This document shows, in pieces, positions 1-11,595 of a DNA stretch of 64,000 nt. Under the pieces are notes generated by a model. The model saw only the letters and a program-made list of their open reading frames with translations. It was not told the origin of the DNA and did no database searches. The stretch comes from Dryocosmus kuriphilus (Eukaryota > Arthropoda > Insecta > Hymenoptera > Cynipidae): positions 29,281,935-29,345,934 of the forward strand of contig CM076196.1 of NCBI GenBank assembly GCA_038277395.1. The letters run 5' to 3'. The position numbers and the translations under genes are program-made. Each line of letters opens with the position of its first letter. Position 1 is the first letter of the stretch.

Positions 1-1426
1 AATACAATTACAACTTAACAAAATAATTGATGAAATTTTCATTATCGGTTTACTCAATACAGGCTCCGTTAGAATCTTGAAAGGTGCCAATGGTTTTGCT
101 CCAAAATATTATGGACTTCCAAAAATTCATAAACCGGGCTGCCCATTACGTCCAGTAACATCACGTATTGGATCACCTTTATGCTATATCTCGAGATACT
201 TAGCAAAGTCTATTAAAGCGATTTTAGGCAATAATTCTCGACATGTTAAAGACAACTGGAATTTTGTGGAAAAGATTTCTAATGTTACAGTCCCTGATGG
301 ACACAAATTTTTTAGTCTGGACGTAAAATCAGTTTTCAAGAACATTCCACACGATCTCGTTATTGATGCTGTAAAAAACGAATGGAATTCAATCGAATGC
401 CATACTGAATTACCTTATGAGTTTTTTATGCAATTAAAGTTTTGTTTAGAGAATGTATATTGCACTTTTCAAGGAAAATTTTATAAACAGATACATGGCG
501 TACCCATGGGTTTACCTATCTCTGCCGCAGTAGCTGATTTGGAAATGGAATCCTTAGAACATGAAATTCTTTTAGAAAATCAAAACTTATCTCCCTTGTT
601 GTTCTATCGGTATGTAGATGACAATTTATCTTGTCTTCCTCACAATCTAATTGAACCCTTTAAAGACTTGTTTAATGCGTATCATAATAGAATACCGTTT
701 ACGATTGAATACGAACATGATAAAAGTATTTCTTTCTTAGATGTACAGATCTCCAAAACAGTTTAGTTGACAGAGCCATTAAACTTCCTCATGGTTCTTT
801 CCACCAGAAAAATTTAGAAATCGTTTCTCACACACTTATTACCAATGGTTTTCCAAAAGAACTTGTCAACAAATGAATAGAACAAAGAGTACACAAAATT
901 CATACGCCTCAGCATAACACTAACGACTTATTAAACAAAGACTTGAATTTAGATCGTTCTATTGCTCTACCGTACAATCCTGGAATGTGTAGAATCTTCC
1001 AAAAACTATATAATAAACATGATATTAAAATCATTTTTAAAACCGTCAAAGATCCCTTCAATTTGTTCAGAAAACAAAAAGATCCAATTCGGAAATGTAA
1101 AACTGCTAACGTTATATATAAATTAACATGCTTGGATTGTGAGGAATGTTATATCGGTGAAACGAAACGTTCATGCAAGACTAAAGGAACACATAAGAGA
1201 TTGTAATAATAATAGACTTAACACTGCTCTTGCCAAACATGCAACTTTAAACAAATACTCTTTTGGTTGTGTTAATATCAGTATTTTGGCTAAAGAAGCA
1301 CATTATTTTAAACGTATGTTTTTAGAAATGTTTTACATAGTTAAAAATACTAATAATGTTAATTTTAGAACTGAAATTGATAACATGAGCATAACTTATA
1401 ATAGCCCCATTCATGCTACCGAATGA
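1..1426 (+). pseudogene. PLE-F reverse transcriptase with C-terminal GIY-YIG-like endonuclease, broken
   Basis: The RT half (77-766) shows the PLE signatures YGLPKIHKPG, SLDVKSVFKNIP, GVPMGLPIS and the catalytic box RYVDD. Just after SISFLDVQ, near 766, about 100 nt that normally link palm and thumb are missing, and the frame resumes as VDRAIKLPHGSFHQKN. An in-frame TGA follows in the thumb (near 875). The endonuclease half (943-1426) reads KLTCLDCEECYIGETKRS, then shifts frame near 1180 into RLKEHIRDCNNN and ends at a TGA at 1424-1426. RT and GIY-YIG act together in target-primed reverse transcription in this family. The breaks make this copy inactive. Identification is firm; the deletion is inferred by comparison with the other PLEs in the window. 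Confidence 0.9.
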
Positions 1427-1624
1427 TATATTTTTTTCCTAACTTTCGATTATATTTGCTTATTAATTACACAAAATATTTGAACTTTTACCTATCTCTC
1501 TCCTTTCTCCTCTTCTTTTGCATCAATATATAGTTCTCACTCCATTAATGACGTCATGCGCAACAATTACACCCTAGGTACTAACGAGTCAATATATATA
1601 AACTAACCTACTATACATCACTTG

Positions 1625-4427
1625 TAGCAATGTGCCGTTTCAGAAACTTATATTTTCTGAAACTTTCGGTGGAAAGTTTCAATGAAAAGTTTCAATGCCA
1701 GTGAAATTTATGAAACTTTAGGGTTTTTAACTACATTTATGATAATTATGGATTGGAAAATGCCTCATTTACATTCGAAATAGGCTTTTCCATATTATAA
1801 AAACGGCACCTCCTTCTCTAAAAACTGTCAAACCTACTCAAATAATAAATAAACTGAGTCAGAACTAACATAACCTAACTTAAATACGCGGCAAAGTTTG
1901 AAAGTTTGTTCATGATTTATAATAACTTAATTAAAACACTTTTAATTAATTTTGTTCATAAATCTTATTTATATTTTACACCTCATGTAATTTTTTTTCT
2001 GTTCACCGTATCTTGTAATTAAAGCTGTTTATCTTTGTTTAAAACCAGAAATTGAGATAATTAATTAAATATTGATATCATCAGTTCAGCCAATCCCTAA
2101 GGAATTTTCTAGCGATAAATAAATTATTTGTTTATGAAAATAAAATAATTTCTAAGTAATATTCGAGAAGCAATAGACAATTTTTTAATTTCGCTGCACC
2201 TGAATAAGCGTTTACAATTATTTTAATAATTTTAATCGAGGAAATTAGCGTTCGCTATTTTAAATGATTTTCAAGAGTTTAAAGAGATTTTAAAAACATT
2301 TCAAAGCGTTTTAAGAGATCTTAAAAGATTTTTTTAAATTTCAAAGGATTTCAAGCGATTTCAAGCGTTTTTAAGGAGTTCTAGGGGATTTACAAACAAA
2401 TTTTAATTGAAAGTATTTCAAAAGATTTAAAATAATTTTTTAAGAATGTTACAAAATTTAAAGAATATAAATGTAAATAGGTATTTAAAAATCTATTAAC
2501 ATAGTTTTTAGTTTCAGCTTAAGGCTGAAATCTCTTAAAATTCTTTAAAGTTTCTTTGAAATACCTTAAAATTCTTTAAATTCATTCAAAATTACCTAAA
2601 TCTCTTTAAAATCCTGAAACTCATTTGAAACTTAGAAAGTTTTCAAAAATCATTAGAAATATTTTTAAACAAAGTTTACAGTTTTTGAAAATCCTTTATT
2701 ATCCTCTGAAACTCCTAAAAATCATTTTAAATCCTTTTAAAATTTTATTAACATACATTGAAATGTTTCTGAAATCACTTTATCTTCTTAAGAATCCTTA
2801 AAAATCTCTTGAACACTTCAAAAATATTTTTTATTTCTTAAAATATCTAAAAAATTCCTAAGAATCACTTAAAATCTCTTGATATTCTTTTAGGTTTCTT
2901 TGAAATATCTTGAAATTTTTCCAATGCATTCAAAATGGCTTGAAATCCCTTAAAATTGCTTTGAAGTAGTATATTTATTTTCTATATAATAAAATCTCTT
3001 AAAGTTCCTTAAGATCACTGAAAATATTTTGAAATTTCCGAAAATATTTTTAAAATTCCTTTAAATTCTTTTAAGTCTCTTGAAATACTTTGAAATATTA
3101 CAAACTCCTTTAAAATCCCTTGAAATTCCTTAAACTCTTTCTAAGTCGCTTAAAATCCATTGAAACTTTTTAAAATATTAAAAATATTTTTAAGATCACT
3201 CGAAATTCTCTAAAATCTTTCAAATGTCTTGGAAATATCTTAAAATCACTATAAATTGTTCGAAATGTCCTCGAATGTTTAAAAATTATTCGAAATTTAA
3301 TAAAATACTATTAAATATTTTTAAAATCACTTCAACATCTTTAAAATGTTTTTAAAATCACTTAAATTTACTTAAAATACTTTGATATACCTTAAAATCT
3401 CTTAAGAAATCAAAAATTCACTGAAAATCTTCTAAAAATTAGTAAAAATATTTTTCAATCTGTTGAGATATTTTGAGATCTGCGTAAAATCGCTTTAGGT
3501 TCTTTAAGATTCAAAAACAACTATTAAATACTTTACAATATTTCGAAATCCCTTAAGAAATTTTAAAATATTCGTAAAGAAAATTTTGAAAAACCATCAT
3601 TACTTTTAAATCTCTTTAAATTTCCTCAAAATTCTTCAAGATCATTTTAATTCCTTCAAATATAACACGATCCTTTAAAATCTTTTGAAAAATTTTTAAA
3701 TCATTTGAAGTCGCTTAAAATCCTTCAAATTATTTAAAAATATTTTTAAATGTTTTTATGTATTTTGAAATTTTGTAAAAATCATTCCAAATTCTTTCAA
3801 ATGCTTTAAAATATTTTTAAATTACTTAAAATCGTTCTAAATTATTTTAAATCCTTTTCAATTTTGAATATCGTTTAAAATCCTTGGAAATTTTTTAAAA
3901 ATCGTTTCTTAGAATCTTTCGAAATTGATTAAAATATTTGAAATTTATTAGAAAATTTGTCCATTTTTTTAAAATCACTCTAGATTGTTTAAGGTCCTTC
4001 AGAATCCTTCGAATATCCTTTAAAATCCTTCGATATTTCCTCAAATGACTTGAAATTGTCAGAAATTTCTTAAAATCATTTGAGTCGCTTGAAATCTTTC
4101 GAAATTTATTGAAATATTTTTAAATGCATTGAAATATTTCGAAAATTTTTTCAAATCACTCTAAATTATATAAAACCCTTAAAAATTTTTTTAAATTACT
4201 TGTAATTGTTTGAAATCCTTTTAAGTTTTTAACAATGATTTGAAATTTTATAAAATACTTTAATATATAATGTTTGTAATGTAAAGATTCCAGAATATAT
4301 AATTTATATACGCTAAATTTGTTAAATTTTCATAAGTTTCGTCAGAAATTTCGTTTATCATATATTTCACGTTTTGAAACTTTCAAAGTGAAAGTTTCCA
4401 AATGAAACTTTCAGCGGCACATTGCTA
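1625..4427. mobile_element. Non-autonomous foldback element, hAT-like by termini and 8-bp TSD
   Basis: The ends are the 13-bp inverted repeats TAGCAATGTGCCG (1625-1637) and CGGCACATTGCTA (4415-4427). Each is followed inward by GAAACTTTC-type subrepeats, so the imperfect inverted ends reach about 60 bp. Flanks are ATCACTTG (1617-1624) and ATCATTTG (4428-4435), an 8-bp target duplication with one mismatch. The 2.8-kb body has no coding potential. An 8-bp duplication and a TAG start fit hAT, but P and Merlin elements also duplicate 8-9 bp. A second end of the same family lies at 34119-34162. Confidence 0.75.
2230..4260. repeat. Degenerate AT-rich tandem-like repeat filling the foldback element
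   Basis: About 2 kb is built from loose variants of a 10-14-nt word such as CTTTAAAATC or CTTGAAATTC. From about 2230 to 2510 the word reads in the opposite sense (AAGNGATTT). A short palindrome, TTTCAGC-TTAAG-GCTGAAA, sits at the switch near 2513-2531. No open frame or RNA gene is visible. It could expand by slippage and could fold back on itself. Confidence 0.7.
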
Positions 4428-4812
4428 ATCATTTGTTTTCCTCGCTGTATTCATTCCGTCTGCTGGACGGCTTGAAGACGATTGTGTTTGTAAGATGTCA
4501 ACAATAATTTTAGTTCTTATTTAAGTCCGTTCGGTAGACGGAGTCAATTTAGCAGTCACGTAAAATATGTAATTATAATTAACTACCAGTTAATAACTTT
4601 ATAAATAGTATTTTAATTCCACACTTCTTGTATATCTTTATCTGTACGTTCATGGCACTTCATTTGACCCAGCTCCAATTTGTACTGACACTTTCTTCAC
4701 CCTCGCATAACGAGTTTTTTATAAAAACACATTACCATTTATATCCTTTAAGTCTCTATGTTTACGACATGTAATTTGTCAACAGGTTATCTTTTATAAT
4801 AGAAGAATTTTA

Positions 4813-4845
4813 CTGATGAGGACTGTCGACGTACATTCGAAACGT
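4813..4845 (+). ncRNA. Hammerhead-ribozyme-like motif of PLE-F
   Basis: CTGATGA (4813-4819) and GAAACGT (4839-4845) bracket a short imperfect hairpin, GGAcTGT...ACATTC. This matches the CUGAUGA-stem II-GAAA core of the minimal hammerheads known from PLE terminal regions. Activity cannot be judged from sequence. Confidence 0.5.
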
Positions 4846-4944
4846 ATACTTTTAATGCACTGAGAGGCTCTCAGACATCAACTTTATTAAAAATTTTGAC
4901 CAGTAATCAAAATAATTTCTACATCTTCAAGATTATCAATAATA

Positions 4945-5105
4945 TTATTTTAAATATTTGGCGCGACTCCACCATCTTGCAACATAGGCTAGATACCTTC
5001 GTGTGTATCCTCACAGTATGTTCTACTCCAGGTATTGGGATTGGAAAATTTCGCATCAGCGCCTCTGCCGGCCGGTGATGCAAGCCGTGGGAGTAGGCTG
5101 GCAAT
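4945..5105 (-). repeat. Dispersed repeat shared with two other places in the window
   Basis: Read on the minus strand, 4945-5045 (TACCTGGAGTAGAACAT..., GTATCTAGCCTATGT..., GTGGAGTCGCGCCAAATATT) matches 57093-57185 on the plus strand. The neighbouring GCATCAGCGCCTCTGC segment matches 18490-18545. It has no convincing ORF. It looks like a piece of the same host unit that carries the signal-peptide exon elsewhere. The rest of 4900-5300 shows nothing recognisable. Confidence 0.55.
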
Positions 5106-5407
5106 ACAGTCGCCGTATAAACTGCTTTATATTTACGAAAACTGATGTTAGTAATAATTATTACAAAAACAGAATAATGTGATATCATTTTATGATAATA
5201 TTGATTTTGATTATTATCTCAATTTTCTCACTCAAAAATTATAGATCGCTGTATCGTTCAAGTGTAAAAAACAATGATTGAAATTTCTGGTTTTTTATAG
5301 GTTAAGAGTTCGAACTGAGCATGCTGCTCAGCCACAATGAGTTATTGCGATTCGGAGGCTGTACCGATTCTTGACGCAATTTCAAAGAAAGCAAAAGATT
5401 AATTGAT

Positions 5408-6713
5408 ATGAAACACATATTCAAATGTGGCAGAACAGATAACGCAGGCAAATATAATTTACTAGCATTTTGTATTAGGGTTGTTGGTATGAAAAAACCA
5501 CCTCGTGAAATTAGGGGTAGCATTTCTGAGACTGGAAGGGTTGTCAGTATGATTTGTAGTTGTCCTGCTGGGTCATGTGAAAAGTGTAAACACATTATAT
5601 GTTTATTATTCTACCTTGAAGAGTAAGTAAAATTGTCTTATGTTTTCTTACAACTAGAGTGCATGCGTTTTATCAATTCATAAAATATTTGCAGGAATGA
5701 TCTGGATAAAATTGAATCATTTTCCTATACTGACGTTGCATGTTATTGGAAGACTCCTTACAAAGAACTATTGAAAAACTATGATCCCGTGCCACTGGAA
5801 CAACATGAATGCTTTATAGACCTTCTAACAAAAATAAAACAGATTGATACAAGTGATGAGGTAGAAGCGAAGATAAAAGAAAAGTTGTTTACAAATAAGC
5901 AGTCTGGTTTAAGTAAACACATGTAAGCTAGTCATGATATTTTTTGTTCGATCAATCTTTACATTGAAAATAATTTGATGATCATTGTTTTTATTAGAGC
6001 TCTGTACACTCAACTATTTCTGTATTCATTCAACGGATAATTAATTAATTTGCCTAGTATTTTTTCTAGGGATATGATTTATATTTATAATAATCTTCCA
6101 GGCATCATTGCATTCAATTTTTTCTTCATAGAATTAACAGAATATGTTTATTGATATATTATGTAGAGTTGGACGGCATGCTCCCCTCAGACTTGAAGAA
6201 CCTAGGATCCATATTCAACCTACTGAGCTCACAGAAATATTTTGTATCGTGTACAATGAAAAGTTTTCTTTCTTTTAAATTATCGATAGTTGAGACACAA
6301 CCATTGAGTCCATGTTGCGAATCATTTTTGAATAAATTAAACACAGACGTTCTAGAAATATGTGTGAAGAGTAAAGTGTCAAAGCGGATTGGCAAAAGGA
6401 AAGACAATTCAGAATTACTGGCTCAAGATGTTATGGTACACATATATATGTTAGTAACAAAAAACCACATTGATATGACAAAGAAATGAAATACTTTTAC
6501 TCAAAAGATGTTTGCACTTTAGCAATGAGATACGATAATGCTAATGAGGCTAAAGCTCTGAAAGCTTATGAGTCACAGAACAAAGTAAAAGTGTCTACAT
6601 GTGGCTCAGTAGTATGTGAAATAAACCCTTGGATTGGATATTCACCTGATGGAATGATTCTACAAGATAATAAACCTTTTAAATTAATAGAAATAAAGTG
6701 CCCAATCGAAGAT
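5408..6713 (+). pseudogene. SWIM zinc-finger / YqaJ-nuclease protein, 5' part, split and broken
   Basis: The first part (5408-5622) contains a SWIM finger: SMICSCPAGSCEKCKHI gives C-x-C and C-x-H ligands. A consensus intron follows (GTAAGT at 5623, TTTGCAG ending 5694). It joins in frame to ENDLDKIESFSYTDVACYW and runs to about 5925; a second possible donor GTAAGC is at 5924. Further on, FRITGSRCYGT and NEANEAKALKAYE lead into the nuclease core NPWIGYSPDG and LIEIKCP. This is the lambda-exonuclease/YqaJ fold, in which D of SPDG and E-x-K bind metal. A frameshift near 6400 and a TGA near 6474 break it. The gene stops at 6713 where PLE-B is inserted and resumes at 16736. Such SWIM-YqaJ proteins are numerous in arthropods; their role is unknown and many may be mobile. 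Confidence 0.75.
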
Positions 6714-6976
6714 AATTTTTTTCCTTTTATTCTTTTGCAGATATTATTAATTTTTTATCTTCCTGATGATGACCCGCAATGTGTGTCGAAACGTTGAAGA
6801 AATTTGTCAAGGACCTTTTTGGCTATTAAATTGGTTCTTTTTCATCATATCTTCGTTTGATTTTTTCTACATTCTACAATAAATTGGCTGAAAGACCGAC
6901 GAAAGTTTACTTACAATTTTTAGATATACACAGCCGACATAGAATATTAGTATTTATTTCAATACTGTACAATACC
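6714..6976 (+). repeat. Left pseudo-LTR of PLE-B
   Basis: Homologous to 16484-16735, from GATATTATTAATTTTTTAT through the hammerhead-like motif and AATTGGCTGAAAGACCGACG to TTTCAATACTGT. Differences are scattered substitutions and small indels, so insertion was not very recent. Confidence 0.75.
6763..6794 (+). ncRNA. Hammerhead-ribozyme-like motif, PLE-B left repeat
   Basis: CTGATGA (6763-6769), then the hairpin GACcCGCA/TGTGtGTC, then GAAACGT (6788-6794). The same motif is at the same place in the right repeat. Confidence 0.55.
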
Positions 6977-7004
6977 ACTCAAGATCAGTAACTTTGTTTT
7001 TGCT

Positions 7005-7825
7005 ATGATGGGTTACCTCTCTTATATTGCTGAGAAATACGATTGTGAAGCTAGATTTAAATTAGTAAATTGGATAATAACCAACGAAAATTAACAAGTT
7101 TAAAAGAACAATGTACTTTTCTGATGAAATGTAGGAGAGAATGTAGTATTCCAACCCACATCGAAAACCAAAATAATGTTAATGTTAACAATTTAGACCA
7201 CAAACTTTTATTAAAGTTTAATAGAACTAAAACTACTTTTAAAAAGAAAATTTTAAATTTTTGAATTGATAACATTGTAGAAAGCATTACATTTTTGGGA
7301 AAAAATTCAAACTTTTTAGAATCTTGCATACTCCGATCTGTAAATGATCTTTCAATTCACAATTTTTTTAGTTCACAAGAGAAAAGTTTACAAAATTTAA
7401 AATATTCCAAAAGGGACAGTTGTATTAAAAAATTTCATTCGTCAAAACTTAAGAAAACTGAATCCTAACGTAATGTAAATGATTTCAGAATCAACAAATG
7501 TTTCAAAAACATATCAAATGTTGAAATCCCAAATGAGATAGCAGAGACCTTAGCTTTAGATAATAATTTCGGTGTTCATTATAATTCTAACAAAATTCCA
7601 GTCAACGCAGTTATTGCCAATGTTGAAAACTCTATCAGATGTCTAAATGACAATGATGAAAAATGCAAAATTCGAAAAATAGTCACTCAAATAATTTTAA
7701 ACCATATTGAACACAATAAATTCAAAGATATCGATCCTAAATTTGATCTTGTAAAAAAAATTTCAATCTCAACACAAAGATTTGATGTTTGTTAAAGCAG
7801 ATAAGAGTATTACTACCGTTGCTGC
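7005..7825 (+). pseudogene. PLE-B protein, N-terminal region
   Basis: It begins MMGYLSYIAEKY and continues through LVNWIITNQRKLTSLKEQ to the region before the RT (KCFKNISNVEIPN, VIANVENSIRCL). Near the end it reads FVKADKSITTVAA, the conserved K-A-D-K-x-x-x-T-V-A start of the PLE RT. It is colinear with the PLE-E N-terminus at 57656, which begins MGYFAYIISKYG. In-frame stops (near 7262 and 7466) and a frameshift before FVKADK make it non-functional. The frame is cut at 7828 by the CAC-type transposon and continues at 11596 as NRSEYNTTIENIL. Confidence 0.8.
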
Positions 7826-7828
7826 TAA

Positions 7829-8450
7829 CACAGACCCACAAAAAAGAAAATTTCTGAAGCCCAAGCTGAATCCGAATCCGGGGTCAGTTTGACCCCATCA
7901 GGTCAGAATAAAGGTCAATTCAAGGTCAAAGTCAAGAAAACCGTTAGATCGGAGAAAACCTTGACTCTAAGACGTTTTCAGGGTCGCTGAATCCGAATCC
8001 GGGGTCATTTTGACACGATAAGGTCAGTATCAAGGTCAAGTCAAGGTCAAGATGAGAAATAATGATCTAATCAGTGTGAATGTTACTTTAAGACGTTTCT
8101 GGGGTCGCTGAATCTGAATCCAGGGTCATTTTGACTCCATCAGGTGCGGCTTAAGGTCATTCTAAGTTTATCAATTAAAAAAACATTTAATTAGAGAAAA
8201 ACTCTACTCTTATACGTTTTTGTGGTCGCTGAATCCAAATATGGGATAATTCCAGGGGCATGTTACATTCTAAAAAAGAGAAAAAATATTGAATCTGAGA
8301 AAGCCACTATTCTAAAACGTTTCTGATGTCGCTTAATCTGATTCTGGAGTCATTTTCACCACATCAGGTAAGGATCAGGTCAAAAGAAATTGTTTAAAAT
8401 GATTTTGGTTACAATTTCTGAATCGTTACATTGAATTTCGAAAGTTATCA
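7829..8450. repeat. Left long inverted repeat of the CAC-type transposon, built from GGTCA-rich subunits
   Basis: The inverse of 11075-11592. At least four subunits of about 130-190 bp each open with GGTCGCTGAATCCGAATCC-like text, followed by GGGGTCATTTTGACnCnATCAGGTCA and AAGACGTTT. Such subterminal arrays often bind transposase. Confidence 0.8.
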
Positions 8451-8876
8451 CATGATTTAGCGTTTTTTTTTAGTTATCTAACCCTTTTGTCCTTTTTGTT
8501 TATGATTCCGAAGCAATGGTGTATTTGACGTTATCAGTTCCGGGTTGACGTTATTCTTTTGCATGGGCAGTTGTGACAACAGAAGCGATAATTTATAGAC
8601 CAACGATGCTGCCCTAAACCACGGCTGACAGGTGTGGATCAAGTTTCCGAGTACGGTCCTCTGGGGTACGCACATTGGCGTTAGAGATAAAACATTAAAC
8701 AGTTTCTTGAGTGCAATTCTATTTACGCTTACCACTTAGAGGGCAATCTTCAACATGCTCGAACATTTTGGTTATGATCAAAGGACTTAGTGTAGCGTCA
8801 CTGATAAGCTCAACCTTAGTTTCTGAGCAAATAACTCAATTTCTGCAATCACAGTCCGATATTTCAGCAGAAATTC

Positions 8877-9155
8877 AAAATCCTGCTACCGCGAGGGATA
8901 CTGGGACGATGACAACTGCTTCGAAAGGAGATGTGTAGAATGATTCGCTTTCCAGTTCAATGTGGTATCGAAGCGAGCGTGGCGCGCTGCCTTGCAGGGG
9001 GGCATTAGGGTGCGAGGGTGAAGCCGTAGCGTGTCTGACGACGAGTTGACATTGTCCTCGTCAAAGTCAAAAAGCTCTCATACTTAGACCTGGCGAGGTA
9101 TGAGAGTTATCACCCCCAGGATGGCGGACTCACCTGCGATCGGTCCAGGATCCCC
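8877..9155 (+). mobile_element. 5' fragment of an RTE-type LINE inside the transposon
   Basis: Homologous to the reverse complement of 62838-63130, from AAAATCCTGCT through GCAGGGGGnCnTTAGG to the LINE start region. That region here encodes MRVITPRMADSPAIG, compared with MGVITPGTEDSPAIG at 62890. Only the 5' end of the LINE is present, which is the opposite of ordinary 5' truncation. The preceding 8450-8876 shows no clear gene. Confidence 0.7.
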
Positions 9156-9180
9156 AATGCGTGGGTCTTCGTAATATTTC

Positions 9181-11056
9181 ATGGTAACTAAAATAAAACA
9201 CAAACATAAAACAGTTTTTAATAAAAAGACTTCAAAGTCTTTGTTACAAACAAACCCGGGAAGCTCTTCATCTGAACATTCTTGCAACAAAAATCCTAAT
9301 GCATTTTGTTACATATGTGCCAAGTATTACTTTGCAGCTAAACGGAGACCAATATCAAATAATATCAAAAGAATTTACAAGGATTGTTTTGGGATTGATG
9401 CTGCTAACCAAGATAAAAAGTGGGACTCCGCACGAAGTATGTAGTGCTTGTTACACGATGATGACAAGAAATGATTCCAAAAAGGAATCTGAAGTGAAGT
9501 TTGTGAAACCTGCACGTTGGCGAAAACCATTATGCGAAGAAGACTGTTATATCTGCATGACAAATGTAACAGGAATTAACAGAGAAAACATTCATCGTTT
9601 TCAATATCCTGACGCACCAAACTTGATAAGACCAGTAGAGAAAAATGATGACATTGACCATGAACTGGAAACTTCAATCAATTCTCCTGAAAGTATGTCA
9701 ATCCGAAACGATTGCTATGTGGATGACGTTGAAGAACAGGAATCTTCAAGCGATGAAAGAGAGAGTACAAGCACTCAAAACTATGTAACTAGTGATCAAG
9801 ACAAGGCTCCCAAAACAATAAATCAAGAAGAGATGAATGGTCTTGTGAGAAATTTAGGTTTACCTAAGGATAAAGCGGCATATTTAGCTTCATTCATGAA
9901 ACAACACAACTGGCTATCTAAAGACACAAGAGTATCATTTTAACGGAACAGAGAAGAAAACTTTAGAAAATATTTCACGTTGATACAGGAACCTTCATTA
10001 GTATATTGCAATGACGTGGAAGGGTTAATGAATGAAATGCATATGGGAATATATAAGGGTGACGAATGGACAATATTCATAGAATCCTCTAAGCAAAGTC
10101 TGAAGGTAGTATTACTCCATAACACCAATTTATATGTTCCAATACCAATAGCGCATTCAACCGTACTAAAGGAAGAATATAGTACATTGAAATTCATATT
10201 AGAGACAATTAAATATTCTGAGCACAAATGGTTGATTTGCGGCGATTTTAGGATCTTAACTATATTGTTAGGACAACAAGCTGGATATACGAAACATCCT
10301 TGCTTTTTGTGTCTATGGGACAGTAGAGATCGCGCAAATCACTATGTTAAAAAAACATGGACGGACAGAGCCTCTCTCCAGGCAAGTTCTGCAAACATGT
10401 TACACGAACCACTGGTTGATCGCAGTAAGGTTTTGCTTCCACCTCTCCACATCAAACTCGGCTTAATGAAGCAATTTGTTAAAGCTTTCGATAAAGCTGG
10501 AAAATGCTTCGAAAAACTTAAAGAACTTTTTCCTCATCTTAGTGATACAAAAAAATCACTCAAGGTATCTTCGATGGACCACAAATACGCAAACTAATGA
10601 GAAATGTTGACTTCATTTCTACAATGAATGACAAGGAAAAAGCAGCCTGGATAAGTTTTAAAGATGTTGTGGAGAATTTTTCTTGGGAACCATAAAAGTG
10701 AAAATTACGAAGAAATAGTGGTTCAAATGATATCGAATTATAAGGAGCTAGGGTGTTTGATGAGTCTAAAGTTACACTATTTGCACTCACATATAGATTA
10801 CTTCCCAAAAAATCTAGGAGATTTTAGTGAGGAGCAAGGAGAGAGGTTCCATCAAGACATAAAAACATTGGAAATGAGATATCAAGGTCGATGGGATGTC
10901 AATATGATAGCTGATTACTGCTGGTCATTAAAGAGAGAAAGTAACAAGAACGGAGTAAAGCGTAAAAAGAAACCGCTTCTTAGATCTTTTGAGGACAAAA
11001 GGGTTAGATATCACAAAGACAGTGAATCTAGTGATAACTCCCGAAATTCAATGTAA
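9181..11056 (+). pseudogene. Transposase-like protein of the CAC-type transposon, frameshifted
   Basis: In order it has CxxC pairs (FCYICAKYYF, VCSACYTM, DCYICMTNV; 9300-9570), an acidic linker and NGLVRNLGLPKDKAAYL. The catalytic-looking core starts with FIESSKQSLKVVLLHN (about 10074), LICGDFRILTILLGQQ and CFLCLWDSR, and continues to LHSHIDYFPKNLGDFSEEQGERFHQDI (about 10780). From memory, relatives have D where this copy has E in FIESSK. With D of CGD and E of SEEQGE that would make a DDE triad, so this copy may lack its first catalytic residue. Frameshifts near 9420 and 10670 and stops near 9941 and 10595 confirm decay. Related proteins are common and usually unnamed in arthropods. Confidence 0.7.
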
Positions 11057-11074
11057 CGGTTTAGAAATTTTAAC

Positions 11075-11592
11075 AAAAATCATATTAAACAATTTCGTTT
11101 GACCCTGATCCTCACCTAATGGGGTGAAAATGATCCTAGAATCAGATCAAGCGATCCCAGAAACGTTTCAGAAGAGCGGCTTCCTCAGATTAAATGTTTG
11201 TTTCTCACTTTGAGACCGTAACATGACCTTGAGCCTGACCTCATGAGGTCAAATTAACCTTATATTTGGATTAAGCAACCAAAAATCGTATAAGAGTAGA
11301 GGTTTTCTTTAATTCAATGGTTTCTTAATTGTTGACTTTAGAATGACCTTAATCCCCACCTGATGAGTCAAAATGACCCTGGATTCAGATTCAGCGACCC
11401 CAGAAACGTCTTAGAGTAACAATTCACACTGATTAGATCATTATTTCTCATCTGGACCTTGACTTGACCTTGATAATGACATTATCGGGTCAAAATGACC
11501 CCGGATTCGGATTCAGCGACCTCAAAAACGTATGGGTATGGTGGTTTAGCTTGGGCTTCAGAAAATTTTTTTTTTTTTTTTGTGGGGCTGTG
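11075..11592. repeat. Right long inverted repeat of the CAC-type transposon
   Basis: Mirror of 7829-8450 with the same GGTCA-rich subunits in reverse (TGACCTTGA, GATTCAGCGACC, AAACGT). It ends in a run of T, then TGTGGGGCTGTG at 11592. Confidence 0.8.
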
Positions 11593-11595
11593 TAA

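Larger units (their letters stand above)
1..4900 (+). mobile_element. Penelope-like element, family F (5' cut by window edge)
   Basis: This PLE enters from the left edge in the reverse transcriptase and runs through a GIY-YIG-like domain to a 3' region carrying a hammerhead-like motif at 4813-4845. The 3' region is interrupted by the foldback element at 1625-4427, whose 8-bp flanks match, so 1-1624 and 4428 onward were once contiguous. The exact 3' end near 4900 is an estimate; no target duplication can be tested because the 5' end is outside the window. Confidence 0.75.
7829..11592 (+). mobile_element. DNA transposon with CAC termini and TAA target duplication (CMC/Chapaev-like by structure)
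   Basis: The termini are CACAGACCCACAAA (7829-7842) and the inverse of CACAGCCCCACAAA (ending 11592), flanked by TAA on both sides (7826-7828, 11593-11595). Removing it with one TAA restores the PLE-B frame exactly (VAA-NRSEYN). CAC ends with a 3-bp TWA-type duplication are typical of the CACTA/Mirage/Chapaev group; that assignment is inference. It carries one broken transposase gene and 0.5-0.6-kb inverted ends. Confidence 0.8.

Noticed and set aside
6486..6713. YqaJ 'viral recombinase' domain considered as sign of an integrated virus
   Set aside because: The SWIM-YqaJ combination is common in arthropod genomes, a spliceosomal-type intron is present, and no other viral gene is nearby.
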